DNA from: Scandinavium sp036409475
GTDB lineage: Bacteria > Pseudomonadota > Gammaproteobacteria > Enterobacterales > Enterobacteriaceae
Direction of reading: 5' to 3'
Length of the DNA stretch: 64,000 bases
NCBI RefSeq assembly: GCF_036409475.1
Contig: NZ_JAYRCK010000012.1
Span: 62,001-126,000 of the forward strand
Positions 25,754 through 34,533 of the stretch are shown piece after piece (the stretch's first letter is position 1; every line of letters starts with the position of its first letter). The notes below the pieces were generated by a model, which saw nothing but the letters and a program-made list of their open reading frames with translations, did not search any database and was not told the DNA's origin. The position numbers were made by a program, and so were the translations under genes.

Positions 25754-26533
25754 ATGAATCAGGTTGCCGTTGTCATTGGTGGAGGACAAACCTTAGGGGA
25801 GTTCCTGTGCCGTGGGCTGGCCGCAGAAGGCTATCGCGTTGCGGTGGTCGATATTCAAAGCGAAAAAGCAGCCCGGGTTGCCAGTGCCATTAATCAGGAG
25901 TTTGGCGAAGGCGTGGCTTACGGGTTTGGTGCCGATGCCACCAGCGAGCAAAGCGTGATGGCGCTGGCGCACGGCGTGGATGAGATTTTTAACCGCGTCG
26001 ATTTGCTGGTCTACAGTGCCGGAATTGCCAAAGCTGGTTTTATTAGTGACGTCGCACTGGGCGATTTTGACCGCGCGTTGCAGGTGAATCTGGTGGGGTA
26101 TTTCCTCTGCGCTCGCGAGTTTTCCCGTCTGATGATCCGCGACGGCATTCAGGGACGCATCATTCAGATCAACTCGAAATCCGGCAAAGTGGGCAGTAAA
26201 CACAACTCCGGCTACAGCGCGGCAAAATTCGGCGGAGTGGGCCTGACGCAATCTCTGGCGTTGGATTTAGCGGAATACGGGATAACTGTTCACGCGCTGA
26301 TGCTCGGCAACCTGCTGAAATCGCCGATGTTCCAGTCTCTGCTTCCGCAATATGCCACCAAGCTTGGCATCAAGCCGGAAGAAGTGGAGCAGTATTACAT
26401 CGATAAAGTGCCGCTCAAGCGTGGCTGTGATTATCAGGATGTGCTCAACACACTGCTGTTCTATGCCAGTGACAAAGCCTCTTACTGCACCGGGCAGTCT
26501 ATCAATGTGACCGGTGGGCAAGTGATGTTCTGA
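25754..26533 (+). CDS. srlD: Sorbitol-6-phosphate 2-dehydrogenase
   Basis: 259-residue short-chain dehydrogenase that oxidises sorbitol-6-phosphate to fructose-6-phosphate with NAD+. The N-terminal nucleotide fold GGGQTLGEFLCRGL, the VYSAGIA strand and catalytic Y-x-x-x-K (GYSAAKFGG) are visible. A good ribosome site (AAGGAGAGAAGG) precedes it. Confidence 0.97.
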   Translation: MNQVAVVIGGGQTLGEFLCRGLAAEGYRVAVVDIQSEKAARVASAINQEFGEGVAYGFGADATSEQSVMALAHGVDEIFNRVDLLVYSAGIAKAGFISDVALGDFDRALQVNLVGYFLCAREFSRLMIRDGIQGRIIQINSKSGKVGSKHNSGYSAAKFGGVGLTQSLALDLAEYGITVHALMLGNLLKSPMFQSLLPQYATKLGIKPEEVEQYYIDKVPLKRGCDYQDVLNTLLFYASDKASYCTGQSINVTGGQVMF

Positions 26534-26601
26534 CAGTGTTTCCCGGCGGCACAAACACAGTGCTGCCGGGCAATGTGAACGTTAACAATCTGGAGAAACC
26601 T

Positions 26602-26961
26602 ATGGTCACCGCTCTTATCACCGTTGCCGCTATCGCCTGGATTTGCCAACTGGCGCTGGGCGGCTGGCAAATTCATCGGTTCAATCAGGCTTTCGACCAG
26701 CTCGCACAGCTTGGCCGCATCGGCGTGGGCCGTTCTGGCGGGCGCTTTAAGCCACGAGTCGTCATCGCGGTCGCCGTCGATCAACAGGGGATAATTTCCG
26801 ATTCACTGATCATGCGCGGGATAACCGTCTTCGCCCGAACCCGAAAAATTGAGGCGATCAAAGGGCAGTTGTTCGGGCAAATCGAGCCTGATGTGATCTT
26901 TCCCCATGATCAGAGCTGTCAGAATGCTCTATCATTAGCGCTTAAACTGAAACACAGATAA
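26602..26961 (+). CDS. gutM: Glucitol operon activator GutM
   Basis: 119 residues with one N-terminal hydrophobic segment (MVTALITVAAIAWICQLALG) and a soluble part. Acts as an activator of the srl operon in E. coli; the mechanism is unclear. The ATG at 26602, after CTGGAGAAACCT, is chosen over an upstream in-frame codon that would add 22 residues. Confidence 0.92.
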   Translation: MVTALITVAAIAWICQLALGGWQIHRFNQAFDQLAQLGRIGVGRSGGRFKPRVVIAVAVDQQGIISDSLIMRGITVFARTRKIEAIKGQLFGQIEPDVIFPHDQSCQNALSLALKLKHR

Positions 26962-27024
26962 TTTCGTTGTAAACGCTCTAAGCTTGCGAAATTATCATTT
27001 CGCAACTTAAGGAACTCAGCGCCC

Positions 27025-27798
27025 ATGAAACCACGGCAGCGCCAGGCGGCCATTATCGAGCACCTGCAAAAGCAGGGAAAATGCTCGGTAGAGGACTTAG
27101 CCCTTTACTTTGACACCACCGGCACCACCATCCGCAAAGACTTAGTCGCGCTGGAAAACACCGGCGCGGTGATCCGTACTTACGGGGGCGTGGTGCTCAA
27201 TAAAGATGAAGCCGATCCGCCTATTGACCACAAAACGCTGATCAACACCTCTCAGAAACAGCTCATCGCCGAAGCCGCCGTGGCCTTTATTCATGATGGC
27301 GACTCGATAATCCTCGATGCTGGCAGCACCGTGTTGCAGATGGTGCCGATGCTGAGCCGCTTCAACAACATCACCGTGATGACCAACAGCCTGCATATCG
27401 TCAACGCCCTTTCTGAATTCGATAACGAACAAACCATTCTGATGCCAGGCGGCACATTCCGTAAGAAATCCGCCTCTTTTCACGGACAATTGGCGGAAAA
27501 TGCCTTTGAGCATTTCAGCTTCGACAAGCTGTTTATGGGCACCGACGGCATCGATTTGAACGCGGGCGTTACTACCTTCAACGAAGTGTTCAGCGTCAGC
27601 AAAGCCATGTGCAATGCGGCCCGCGAAGTCATTCTGATGGCGGACTCGTCCAAGTTTGGTCGCAAAAGCCCGAACATTGTTTGCAGCCTGGAAAGCGTCG
27701 ACACCCTGATCACCGATGCAGGCATCGAACCGACCTTTAAACAAGCGCTGGAAGCCAAAGGCATTAACGTCATTATCACCGGAGAACGTCATGAATAA
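27025..27798 (+). CDS. srlR: DeoR-family sorbitol repressor
   Basis: 257 residues: N-terminal helix-turn-helix (CSVEDLALYFDTTGTTIRKD, about 20-39) and a C-terminal sugar-phosphate sensing domain with the family motifs DAGSTVLQM and LFMGTDGID. Represses srlAEBD in the absence of sorbitol. Its last 8 bp overlap the start of gutQ. Confidence 0.96.
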   Translation: MKPRQRQAAIIEHLQKQGKCSVEDLALYFDTTGTTIRKDLVALENTGAVIRTYGGVVLNKDEADPPIDHKTLINTSQKQLIAEAAVAFIHDGDSIILDAGSTVLQMVPMLSRFNNITVMTNSLHIVNALSEFDNEQTILMPGGTFRKKSASFHGQLAENAFEHFSFDKLFMGTDGIDLNAGVTTFNEVFSVSKAMCNAAREVILMADSSKFGRKSPNIVCSLESVDTLITDAGIEPTFKQALEAKGINVIITGERHE

Positions 27799-28756
27799 CC
27801 TGCTGTTGAACGCCGGTCGTCAGACCCTGCAAATCGAACTGGAAGAAGCAAGCCGCCTGCCGGATCGTCTGGGTGATGAATTTGTTCGCGCCGCGAAGGC
27901 GCTGCTGGAGTGCAAAGGCAAAGTGATCGTCGCCGGGATTGGCAAATCCGGACATATCGGCAAAAAGATCGCCGCCACGCTCGCCAGCACCGGAACGCCC
28001 GCGTTCTTCGTTCACCCGGCCGAAGCGCTGCACGGCGACTTAGGCATGATTGAAAGCCGCGATGTGATGCTGTTTATCTCCTATTCCGGCACGGCGAAAG
28101 AGCTGGATTTCATCGTGCCGCGCCTGAAAGAGAAATCGGTAACCCTGCTGGCAATGACCGGCAAACCGGGTTCCCCGTTGGGCCTTGCGGCGGCAGCCGT
28201 GCTGGATATCGCCGTTGAGCGCGAAGCCTGCCCGATGCATCTGGCCCCAACATCAAGCACCGTCAATACCCTGATGATGGGCGATGCACTGGCGATGGCC
28301 GTCATGCAGGCACGTGGTTTTAACGAAGAAGATTTTGCCCGTTCTCATCCTGCGGGAGCGTTAGGCGCGCGGCTGCTGAACAAAGTTCATCACCTGATGC
28401 GCACCGACGACCAGATCCCGCAGGTCAAACTGACGACAAGCGTGATGGACGCGATGCTGGAATTAAGCCGCACCGGGCTGGGTCTGGTTGCCGTGTGTGA
28501 TAACAGCGCAAGGGTCAAAGGCGTGTTCACTGATGGCGATTTGCGTCGCTGGCTGGTCGGTGGCGGCAAGCTGGAAGCTGCCGTGTCAGAAGCGATGACC
28601 CAAGGCGGCGTGACGCTCGAAGCAGACAGCCGCGCAGTAGATGCCAAAGACGAACTGATGAAACGCAAAATTGCGGCCGCGCCGGTAGTCGATAAAAACG
28701 GTCACCTTTGCGGCGCAATCAACCTGCAGGATTTCTACCAGGCAGGCATTCTCTAA
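27791..28756 (+). CDS. gutQ: D-arabinose 5-phosphate isomerase GutQ
   Basis: 321 residues: an SIS sugar-isomerase domain (GIGKSGHIGKKIAATLASTG near 48) followed by two CBS domains. Interconverts ribulose-5-phosphate and arabinose-5-phosphate, the Kdo precursor, redundant with KdsD; A5P also acts as an inducer of the srl operon in E. coli. The start codon ATGAATAA overlaps the end of srlR. In E. coli norR follows, here the nickel transporter comes in from the other strand. Confidence 0.96.
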   Translation: MNNLLLNAGRQTLQIELEEASRLPDRLGDEFVRAAKALLECKGKVIVAGIGKSGHIGKKIAATLASTGTPAFFVHPAEALHGDLGMIESRDVMLFISYSGTAKELDFIVPRLKEKSVTLLAMTGKPGSPLGLAAAAVLDIAVEREACPMHLAPTSSTVNTLMMGDALAMAVMQARGFNEEDFARSHPAGALGARLLNKVHHLMRTDDQIPQVKLTTSVMDAMLELSRTGLGLVAVCDNSARVKGVFTDGDLRRWLVGGGKLEAAVSEAMTQGGVTLEADSRAVDAKDELMKRKIAAAPVVDKNGHLCGAINLQDFYQAGIL

Positions 28757-28773
28757 GCTTTCAGCATCGGGTA

Positions 28774-29793
28774 TCACGCACAAGGCAGTGCGTCATACCC
28801 TCGCCAGCGATATACCGCCCAGGACACAATCCAGCAGGCCATGAACAGGCCGATAACCACAAAACCCGCGTTGCCCAGGTTCTCATTCAGCGCGCCAACT
28901 ACCTTCCAGAGACCGCCGCTGAAGCCGAATTTGTCCATCAGCAGCCCCAACGCTTCCAGCCCGCCGATAAACAGCGCCACCACCACAGACGTGCCGGTAA
29001 TGGTCATGTTGTAATAGAGCTTGCGCTGCGGCTTGTTGAATGCCCACCCGTAGGCACCGACCATCAGCACGTTATCCAGCGTGTCGATAAGCGCCATTCC
29101 GCTTGCAAACAGCGCCGGGAAAATCATGATGCTCCAGATAGACATGCCGCTGGAGGCACTGGCAGCAGTGATGCCCAGCACGCCGATTTCTGTCGCGGTA
29201 TCAAAGCCCAGGCCGAACAAGAACCCGACCAGATACATGTGCCAACTTTTACCAATCAGGCGAAAGGTTTTGCCAAAGATCCAGCTCATCATCCCGCCGC
29301 TGGTCGCCACGTCCGCCGTAAACGGCTTGCCCTGACGGAAAGCTCTAAAACTACGCCACACGCTGCGCAGAATAATCAGGTTCACAAAGGCCATCGCCAG
29401 CAAGAAAAGGGATGAGACCGCCGTGCCAATCAGGCTGCCGGTATCATGAAACCAGCCCATTTTTTGTTGGAAGGCGGTGGCTGTCGCGGCAATTGCAGCC
29501 GATGCCAGCACCACGATGGAAGAGTGACCAAGGGAAAACCAGGCACCGACGCCGAACGGGCGTTTGCCCTGCTGCATCATTTTACGCGTGACGCTGTCGA
29601 TGGCGGCAATGTGGTCGGCATCCACCGCATGGCGCAGGCCGTATCCCCACGCCAGCAGGCTGGCCGCCATCAGCGCCCCGCTGTGACCAAACACCTGCCA
29701 TGCCCAGCACCAGGCCAACACATTCGCCAGCAGCAGCGCGCCTGTCAGCAGCGCCGCACGAGGTTGTTGACGTAAAAGCCTAATCAGCATCAT
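28774..29793 (-). CDS. NiCoT-family nickel/cobalt transporter (HoxN/NixA type)
   Basis: 339-residue inner-membrane protein with about eight hydrophobic segments. The family signature H-A-x4-D-H appears in LRHAVDADHIAAID, and the further signatures LGHSSIVV and GFDTATEIG are present. It should supply nickel for the adjacent hydrogenase maturation genes. The ATG overlaps the hypF stop (ATGA), so it is translated with hypF; this confirms nickel as the likely substrate. It occupies the place of norRVW in E. coli. Confidence 0.9.
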   Translation of the reverse strand: MMLIRLLRQQPRAALLTGALLLANVLAWCWAWQVFGHSGALMAASLLAWGYGLRHAVDADHIAAIDSVTRKMMQQGKRPFGVGAWFSLGHSSIVVLASAAIAATATAFQQKMGWFHDTGSLIGTAVSSLFLLAMAFVNLIILRSVWRSFRAFRQGKPFTADVATSGGMMSWIFGKTFRLIGKSWHMYLVGFLFGLGFDTATEIGVLGITAASASSGMSIWSIMIFPALFASGMALIDTLDNVLMVGAYGWAFNKPQRKLYYNMTITGTSVVVALFIGGLEALGLLMDKFGFSGGLWKVVGALNENLGNAGFVVIGLFMACWIVSWAVYRWRGYDALPCA

Positions 29794-32012
29794 CCCTTCC
29801 TTTCTTTCTGCCAACGGGCGGCCGCGATGACCGCCTGTCCAAATGAAATCCCGCCGTCGCCTGCAGGCAATCGATGCGGAAATAAAAGTGTAAAACCAGT
29901 CAGATAAAACGCCAGCCGCTCGCGAAGAAGCCGGTTATGCAGCACGCCGCCGCCAAAGAACAGCGTGTTGATTTGGGCTTGCCGGGCAAAATGGCGCAAC
30001 ATTTCAGCCAGGCCACAAGCCAGCGCGTCATGAAACGCCCAGGCTTTTTCCGCGTTTGCCGCAGGCCAGTCAAGCCACAACCGCCAAAATGTAGCCATCT
30101 CCAGCGCCCCGTTGCGCCACGGCAGCACAATCGGGTGTTTCTCGACTGAGCTTTGTCGGGCTAAAGCTTCAAGCTGGCAGGCCGCTTCCCCTTCATAACT
30201 GAGAGATTCAGCCGCGCAACCGAGGCTGCTGGCGACCGCGTCAAACAACCGCCCACAAGAGGAAACGAGCGGCGCGTTAATGCCTCTCTCCACCGCGCGA
30301 GCCAGCGCTTCTGCCGGATAATTTTTTAGCGGCAATCGTGATGGCCACTCCGGCACGAACGCCATCCCCTGCGCCAGCAAGTTTCGCCACGGCTGTCGCG
30401 CAGCCAGGTCGCCACCCGGTAAAGCTACCGCTGGCAAACCTGCAAGCCGTTCAAACTGGTGATAGTTCACCCGCAGGCATTCCCCGCCCCACAGTTCGCC
30501 GTTTTCGCCCATTCCAATGCCGTCGAGCGTAAGAGCAATAACGTCTCCACCGTCGAGCGGCCAGCCCTGTTCCGCCATACAGGCTGCGGCGTGGGCGTGA
30601 TGGTGAAACACTTCCTCAAGCGGCAGGCCGAGCGCTTTGCCCCACTGCCCGGAGCGATAGCCAGGATGCGCATCCACGACGACTTTTTGGGGTTTAAAAT
30701 CATAAATCGACTGCATCAGCGCCAGCGCCTTTTGCCACTGCGCTTCCACGCCTTCTTCGCTTAAATCACCAAGATGCTGGCTCAACACGGCCTCTTTACC
30801 GCGTACCAGACAGAAGGTGTTTTTCATGTCTGCTCCGCAGCAAAGCATCGGCGGAATGTCGTTGAAGCCAGCAGGCAACGGGATCGCATCCGGCACATAA
30901 CCCCGCGCCCGGCGCAGCATTTCGCCACTTTCACGTAAGACGGAATCATCCATGCGCTGAACGATATCGCGGTTATGCAGCAGAAATCCGTCCGCTATCT
31001 GCGCCAGATCCCTCAGCGCATCCTCATTACTGATAGCCGGAGGCCTGCCGTTAAGATTGCCGGAAGTCATCACCAAAGGGCGATTCAGCGCCTGCATCAA
31101 CAAGTGCTGAATCGGGTTCGATGGCAGCATAATGCCAACCTCATCAAGCCCTGGCGCAATCTCTTCGCACAGCCCATTGACGGCGTTTTTGGCGACCAGC
31201 ACGATGGGCGACGCCGGAGAGGTAAGCAACTTTTGTGCCTGAGATGAAAAGCCTTCTGACTGCGCCACCATCACCGCCAACGGCTTAGCCGGGCGATGCT
31301 TGCGCGCTCTCAGCAAAGCAACAGCAGCAGGATTTCCGGCATCGCAGGCAAGATGAAAACCGCCCAGCCCTTTCACCGCGACAACACCGCCCTGCGCAAT
31401 CTTCCCGACCGCAGCCATCAGCGCCGCTTCGCCGTCCACATTTGCCCTACCGTCTTGCCAACTGAGCTGCGGGCCGCATTCGGCACAGGCCACTGGCTGG
31501 GCATGAAAGCGACGATCTCGCGGGTCGCGATACTCTTTTTCGCATGCAGGACAAAGGGGAAACGCCGCCATCACAGTGTAGGGGCGGTCATAAGGCATGG
31601 CGTGAATAATGGTAAATCGCGGGCCGCAGTGAGTGCAGTTGATAAACGGATAACGGTAACGCCGGTTGTGCGGGTCATTCATTTCAGCGAGACAGGCCGG
31701 ACACGTCGCCGCATCCGGCACAATTTGCGTGCTCATGGCTCCTGCACCGCTTGCGCGAATGCTGAAATCTTCAGGCGGAGTCTCCCAGTGATAAGGCGTG
31801 ATATCCGTGGAATCGATACGCGCCAGCGCGGGGCAATGGCGCTGCAAATGGGCAACAAACCCATTATCTGCACCGACAAGGTGCACCAGCACGCCCTCAC
31901 CGTCGTTGCTGACATCTCCGCAGCGCTGTAACTGCTGCGCAACCTGCCAGACAAACGGCCGAAACCCCACGCCCTGCACTTTGCCCCGAACACGAAGGGC
32001 AATTCCGTTCAT
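29790..32012 (-). CDS. hypF: Carbamoyltransferase HypF
   Basis: 740-residue maturation protein that uses carbamoyl phosphate and ATP to make the cyanide-ligand precursor on HypE. Domains in order: acylphosphatase-like (GKVQGVGFRPFVW, 8-95), two zinc-finger pairs (CPACLAEM...CTHCGPRF and CPACEKEY...CAECGPQ), a YrdC-like domain (~200-380) and a Kae1-like carbamoyltransferase with HHHAHAAAC. Start MNGIALRVRG (ATG 32012) lies 8 bp after hydN; an upstream in-frame start overlaps hydN. Confidence 0.96.
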   Translation of the reverse strand: MNGIALRVRGKVQGVGFRPFVWQVAQQLQRCGDVSNDGEGVLVHLVGADNGFVAHLQRHCPALARIDSTDITPYHWETPPEDFSIRASGAGAMSTQIVPDAATCPACLAEMNDPHNRRYRYPFINCTHCGPRFTIIHAMPYDRPYTVMAAFPLCPACEKEYRDPRDRRFHAQPVACAECGPQLSWQDGRANVDGEAALMAAVGKIAQGGVVAVKGLGGFHLACDAGNPAAVALLRARKHRPAKPLAVMVAQSEGFSSQAQKLLTSPASPIVLVAKNAVNGLCEEIAPGLDEVGIMLPSNPIQHLLMQALNRPLVMTSGNLNGRPPAISNEDALRDLAQIADGFLLHNRDIVQRMDDSVLRESGEMLRRARGYVPDAIPLPAGFNDIPPMLCCGADMKNTFCLVRGKEAVLSQHLGDLSEEGVEAQWQKALALMQSIYDFKPQKVVVDAHPGYRSGQWGKALGLPLEEVFHHHAHAAACMAEQGWPLDGGDVIALTLDGIGMGENGELWGGECLRVNYHQFERLAGLPAVALPGGDLAARQPWRNLLAQGMAFVPEWPSRLPLKNYPAEALARAVERGINAPLVSSCGRLFDAVASSLGCAAESLSYEGEAACQLEALARQSSVEKHPIVLPWRNGALEMATFWRLWLDWPAANAEKAWAFHDALACGLAEMLRHFARQAQINTLFFGGGVLHNRLLRERLAFYLTGFTLLFPHRLPAGDGGISFGQAVIAAARWQKERKG

Positions 32013-32019
32013 CGTGCAA

Positions 32020-32547
32020 TCACCAGGCCAGCGCAGTGCGGCGGCGTTTTTCTTCATTCAGTTTTTCAAGCGCCATGCGGTCGATGCAGCTCAGGGCAAA
32101 CGTTGGGCAAGAAGCAATACAGGCTGGGCCTTCTTCACGGGTATGGCAGAGGTCGCACTTGTTGGCTTCCGCTTTTTCCATCTTCACCTTCATGCCAAAG
32201 CCGCTGGTGCGAATGACCGGGCGAACCACCACTTCCATCGCGCCATAAGGGCACGCCACGACACAGGTTTTGCAGCCAATGCAGCGTTCCTGCATCACAT
32301 GGACAAACCCATTTTCACGGGCGATGGCATTGTTAGGACACACGTTGGCACAGGGCGCATCTTCACACTGGCGACAGGCTGTCGCGGTGGAGATATTCAC
32401 GCCTTTGATAACATGGATGCGGGGCAAAAAAGTTTGCGGGGTTAACGCCGCGCAGTCCTGATCTTCCTGATGCGCCACGGCGCAAGCCACTTCACAGGTG
32501 CGACAGCCAATACATTTGCTCGCTTCCGCGATGATGAAACGGTTCAT
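32020..32547 (-). CDS. hydN: Electron-transfer ferredoxin-like protein HydN
   Basis: 175-residue iron-sulfur protein with four Cys clusters (CIGCRTCEVAC, CRQCEDAPCANVCP, CIGCKTCVVACP, CDLCHTREEGPAC), of the DmsB/HycB family. In E. coli it is needed for formate dehydrogenase H activity and is co-transcribed with hypF from a sigma54 promoter. Start MNRFIIAEAS (32547) is preferred over an ATG five codons upstream because CTGGAGGAGTGG precedes it. Confidence 0.95.
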   Translation of the reverse strand: MNRFIIAEASKCIGCRTCEVACAVAHQEDQDCAALTPQTFLPRIHVIKGVNISTATACRQCEDAPCANVCPNNAIARENGFVHVMQERCIGCKTCVVACPYGAMEVVVRPVIRTSGFGMKVKMEKAEANKCDLCHTREEGPACIASCPTFALSCIDRMALEKLNEEKRRRTALAW

Positions 32548-32583
32548 CCACTCCTCCAGCATTTCGCGTTAAGGCTGGGGCTA

Positions 32584-32599
32584 TGCATTTTCCGCGCCA
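32584..32599 (-). promoter_or_regulatory. Sigma54 promoter of hydN-hypF
   Basis: The minus strand reads TGGCGCGGAAAATGCA, matching the -24/-12 consensus TGGCAC-N5-TTGCA with correct GG-GC spacing, 37-52 bp before hydN. Confidence 0.85.
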
Positions 32600-32653
32600 T
32601 TATTAAAATGGCTATTTATCAATAGATTAACGATTTCACTCACGAAGTGTCAG

Positions 32654-32683
32654 CCTGTCATCGTCACTTATGACGACGACAGG
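32654..32683. promoter_or_regulatory. FhlA/HyfR-type upstream activator palindrome of hydN
   Basis: A 30-bp near-perfect palindrome: CCTGTCATCGTCA, 4-bp centre CTTA, TGACGACGACAGG (one mismatch). It lies 55-100 bp upstream of the sigma54 promoter, the usual enhancer spacing. The core CTGTCATCG...ATGACGACG recurs between hyfA and hypA. Confidence 0.75.
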
Positions 32684-32691
32684 ACACAAGG

Positions 32692-33705
32692 TCAGGCAAA
32701 GGGGCCCGCAGTGACGGAATCGCGCATGATAAGCTCGCCGGGGAAAGCGTGCTGGAGATTGAATTCACCGCCATCCAGCATAAAAATCAGGCGGTTGATG
32801 GTCTCTTCAATCATCGCAGTAACCGGGATTTTCACGCTGGAGAGCGCCGGAATGGTATACGGTGCCAGCGCCACATCATCAAAACCAATCACCGAAACCT
32901 GTTCAGGCACGCGTACGCCTTTGGCATGGAGTTGCTTCATCGCGCCAATCGCCATGTCATCGTTACTGGCGACCAGTGCGCTGAATGACACCTTGCGTTC
33001 GAGTAACGTTTCCACACCCGTCGCCCCTGTCGCCGGGGTCCATTTCCCTTGGGTAATCAGTTCATCCCGCACGGCGATGCCGTGGCTATTCAGCGCCTCT
33101 TTATAGCCCGCCAAACGCTCAATACCCGTCGGTGAATCCAGCGAACCGGTGATAAATGCGATATCACGGTGGCCCTGTTGAATGAGCTGTTCCACCGCCA
33201 TCTGGCTGGAGGCTTTTTGATCTGACCAGACGCAGTGGCTGCCGTTTTGCCGCAGACGACGGTTGAGCACCATGATCGGTTGTTCGTGGTTACGGATGAT
33301 TTCATCCATCTCATCGGGGGTCAGAAAACGGGGATAAATGATGATCGCATCGCAGCGCAAATCGAGCAGGTACTGAATCGCCGCCCTTTCTTCTTCCGCA
33401 CTGTGTTTGCCATCCGCAAGGATCAACTGACGCCCCTGGTCTTCTGTCAGGCGTGCCGCATGAAACAGCAGTTCACTGAAGTAGACGCCGTGATACAGCG
33501 TGTTGGTCACCACCAGCCCGAGCGTCTGGCTTTTCTTCGTCGCCAGGTTTCGCGCCAGCAAATTGGGGCGATAGCCGCTCTCCGCAATCGCTTTGAACAC
33601 TCTGTCTTTGGTGTCCTGGCTGACATAACCATTGCCCGACAGCACGCGGGATACGGTGGCTTTCGACACGCCAGCGCGCTTCGCCACTTCCAGCATCGTT
33701 GTCAT
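32692..33705 (-). CDS. ascG: LacI-family repressor of the asc operon
   Basis: 337 residues: N-terminal LacI helix-turn-helix (MTTMLEVAKRAGVSKATVSR, 1-20, hinge RPNLLARNL) and a periplasmic-binding-like ligand domain. In E. coli it represses ascFB at a GAAACCGGTTTC-type operator. That operator is still seen before ascF at 37205, but 3.5 kb away because of an insertion between ascG and ascF. Confidence 0.94.
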   Translation of the reverse strand: MTTMLEVAKRAGVSKATVSRVLSGNGYVSQDTKDRVFKAIAESGYRPNLLARNLATKKSQTLGLVVTNTLYHGVYFSELLFHAARLTEDQGRQLILADGKHSAEEERAAIQYLLDLRCDAIIIYPRFLTPDEMDEIIRNHEQPIMVLNRRLRQNGSHCVWSDQKASSQMAVEQLIQQGHRDIAFITGSLDSPTGIERLAGYKEALNSHGIAVRDELITQGKWTPATGATGVETLLERKVSFSALVASNDDMAIGAMKQLHAKGVRVPEQVSVIGFDDVALAPYTIPALSSVKIPVTAMIEETINRLIFMLDGGEFNLQHAFPGELIMRDSVTAGPFA

Positions 33706-34031
33706 GTTGCAAATTCCTTACGTTTTAATGGCGGGAAGTTTACTTCAGCGCTGCGGGAATTGCAGCGTTTTGTCTCTCCGAGTTCCACCTGCCAACGCCT
33801 TTATCTTCACAGGAGAACAGCCGTCTAATTCTGTTTTTTTAAGAGCAATTACTGATTCGATTAATAAAAGGTTTATTTTGTTTATTAGTGCGAAATTTCA
33901 TCCCGCTTGCTCATTTCTTATTTATTTAGATTGCCCGACGTTTACGCCAGGAGTAAGACTAAGAAAGTTAAGTCTCTTTTTTACAGTAAAGTCATATACA
34001 TAAATATAATGAATAAATCAGGAGCATTCAT
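33706..34031. other. Gap between ascG and hcp
   Basis: 326 bp without a convincing gene. From about 33835 it becomes AT-rich, marking the left part of the Hcp insertion. AGACTAA-GAAAG-TTAAGTCT followed by CTTTTTT (about 33956-33980) resembles a terminator, and TTTACA...TATAAT (33980-34010, 19-bp spacing) is a tentative hcp promoter. Confidence 0.5.
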
Positions 34032-34511
34032 ATGTCAGGGTTTATTTATCTCTCGTTAACGGGGGAACAGCAAGGGCTGGTCTCTTCAGGTTGCCTGAGT
34101 CAGGCATCAGTCGGAAATAAAGCACAGATAGCACATCGTGACCAAATCTTTATTTTCACTCTGTCCCATACTCTTTCGCGCGAACAAAATGTTAATCATC
34201 ACAACATCACGCTGATTAAGCCGCTAGACAAATCCTCACCGCTGCTGGCAAAAGCCATTTCAGAAAATGAGGCATTTAGCTGCATCTTTGATTTTTACCG
34301 CACAGACCGAACCGGCTGCAGCGAACTTTACTACCAGATAAAACTGAGCGATGCGCGTATTGCTGAGATTGACCTTCACATCCCTCACAATATTCACCAT
34401 ACCGGGGAAGAAGCACAGGAGAGAGTCTCGTTCGCTTACCAAGCGATTAGCTGGGAGCACCGCGTGGCGGGCACCAGCACTTACAGCCTGTGGGAAGAGC
34501 GAATTTTCTGA
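34032..34511 (+). CDS. hcp: Orphan type VI secretion Hcp tube protein
   Basis: 159-residue Hcp-family protein (HcpC-like form MSGFIYLSLTGEQQGLVSSG), with the usual conserved stretches FIFTLSHTLSREQNVNHHNI, GCSELYYQIKLSDARI and the C-terminal HRVAGTSTYSLWEERIF. Hcp hexamers stack into the T6SS inner tube and carry effectors in their lumen. No T6SS apparatus gene is in the window, so this copy must serve a machine encoded elsewhere. A good ribosome site (CAGGAGCATTCAT) precedes it; the effector gene begins 22 bp later. Confidence 0.92.
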   Translation: MSGFIYLSLTGEQQGLVSSGCLSQASVGNKAQIAHRDQIFIFTLSHTLSREQNVNHHNITLIKPLDKSSPLLAKAISENEAFSCIFDFYRTDRTGCSELYYQIKLSDARIAEIDLHIPHNIHHTGEEAQERVSFAYQAISWEHRVAGTSTYSLWEERIF

Positions 34512-34533
34512 CAAATAGCCTTGAGGAATAAAG

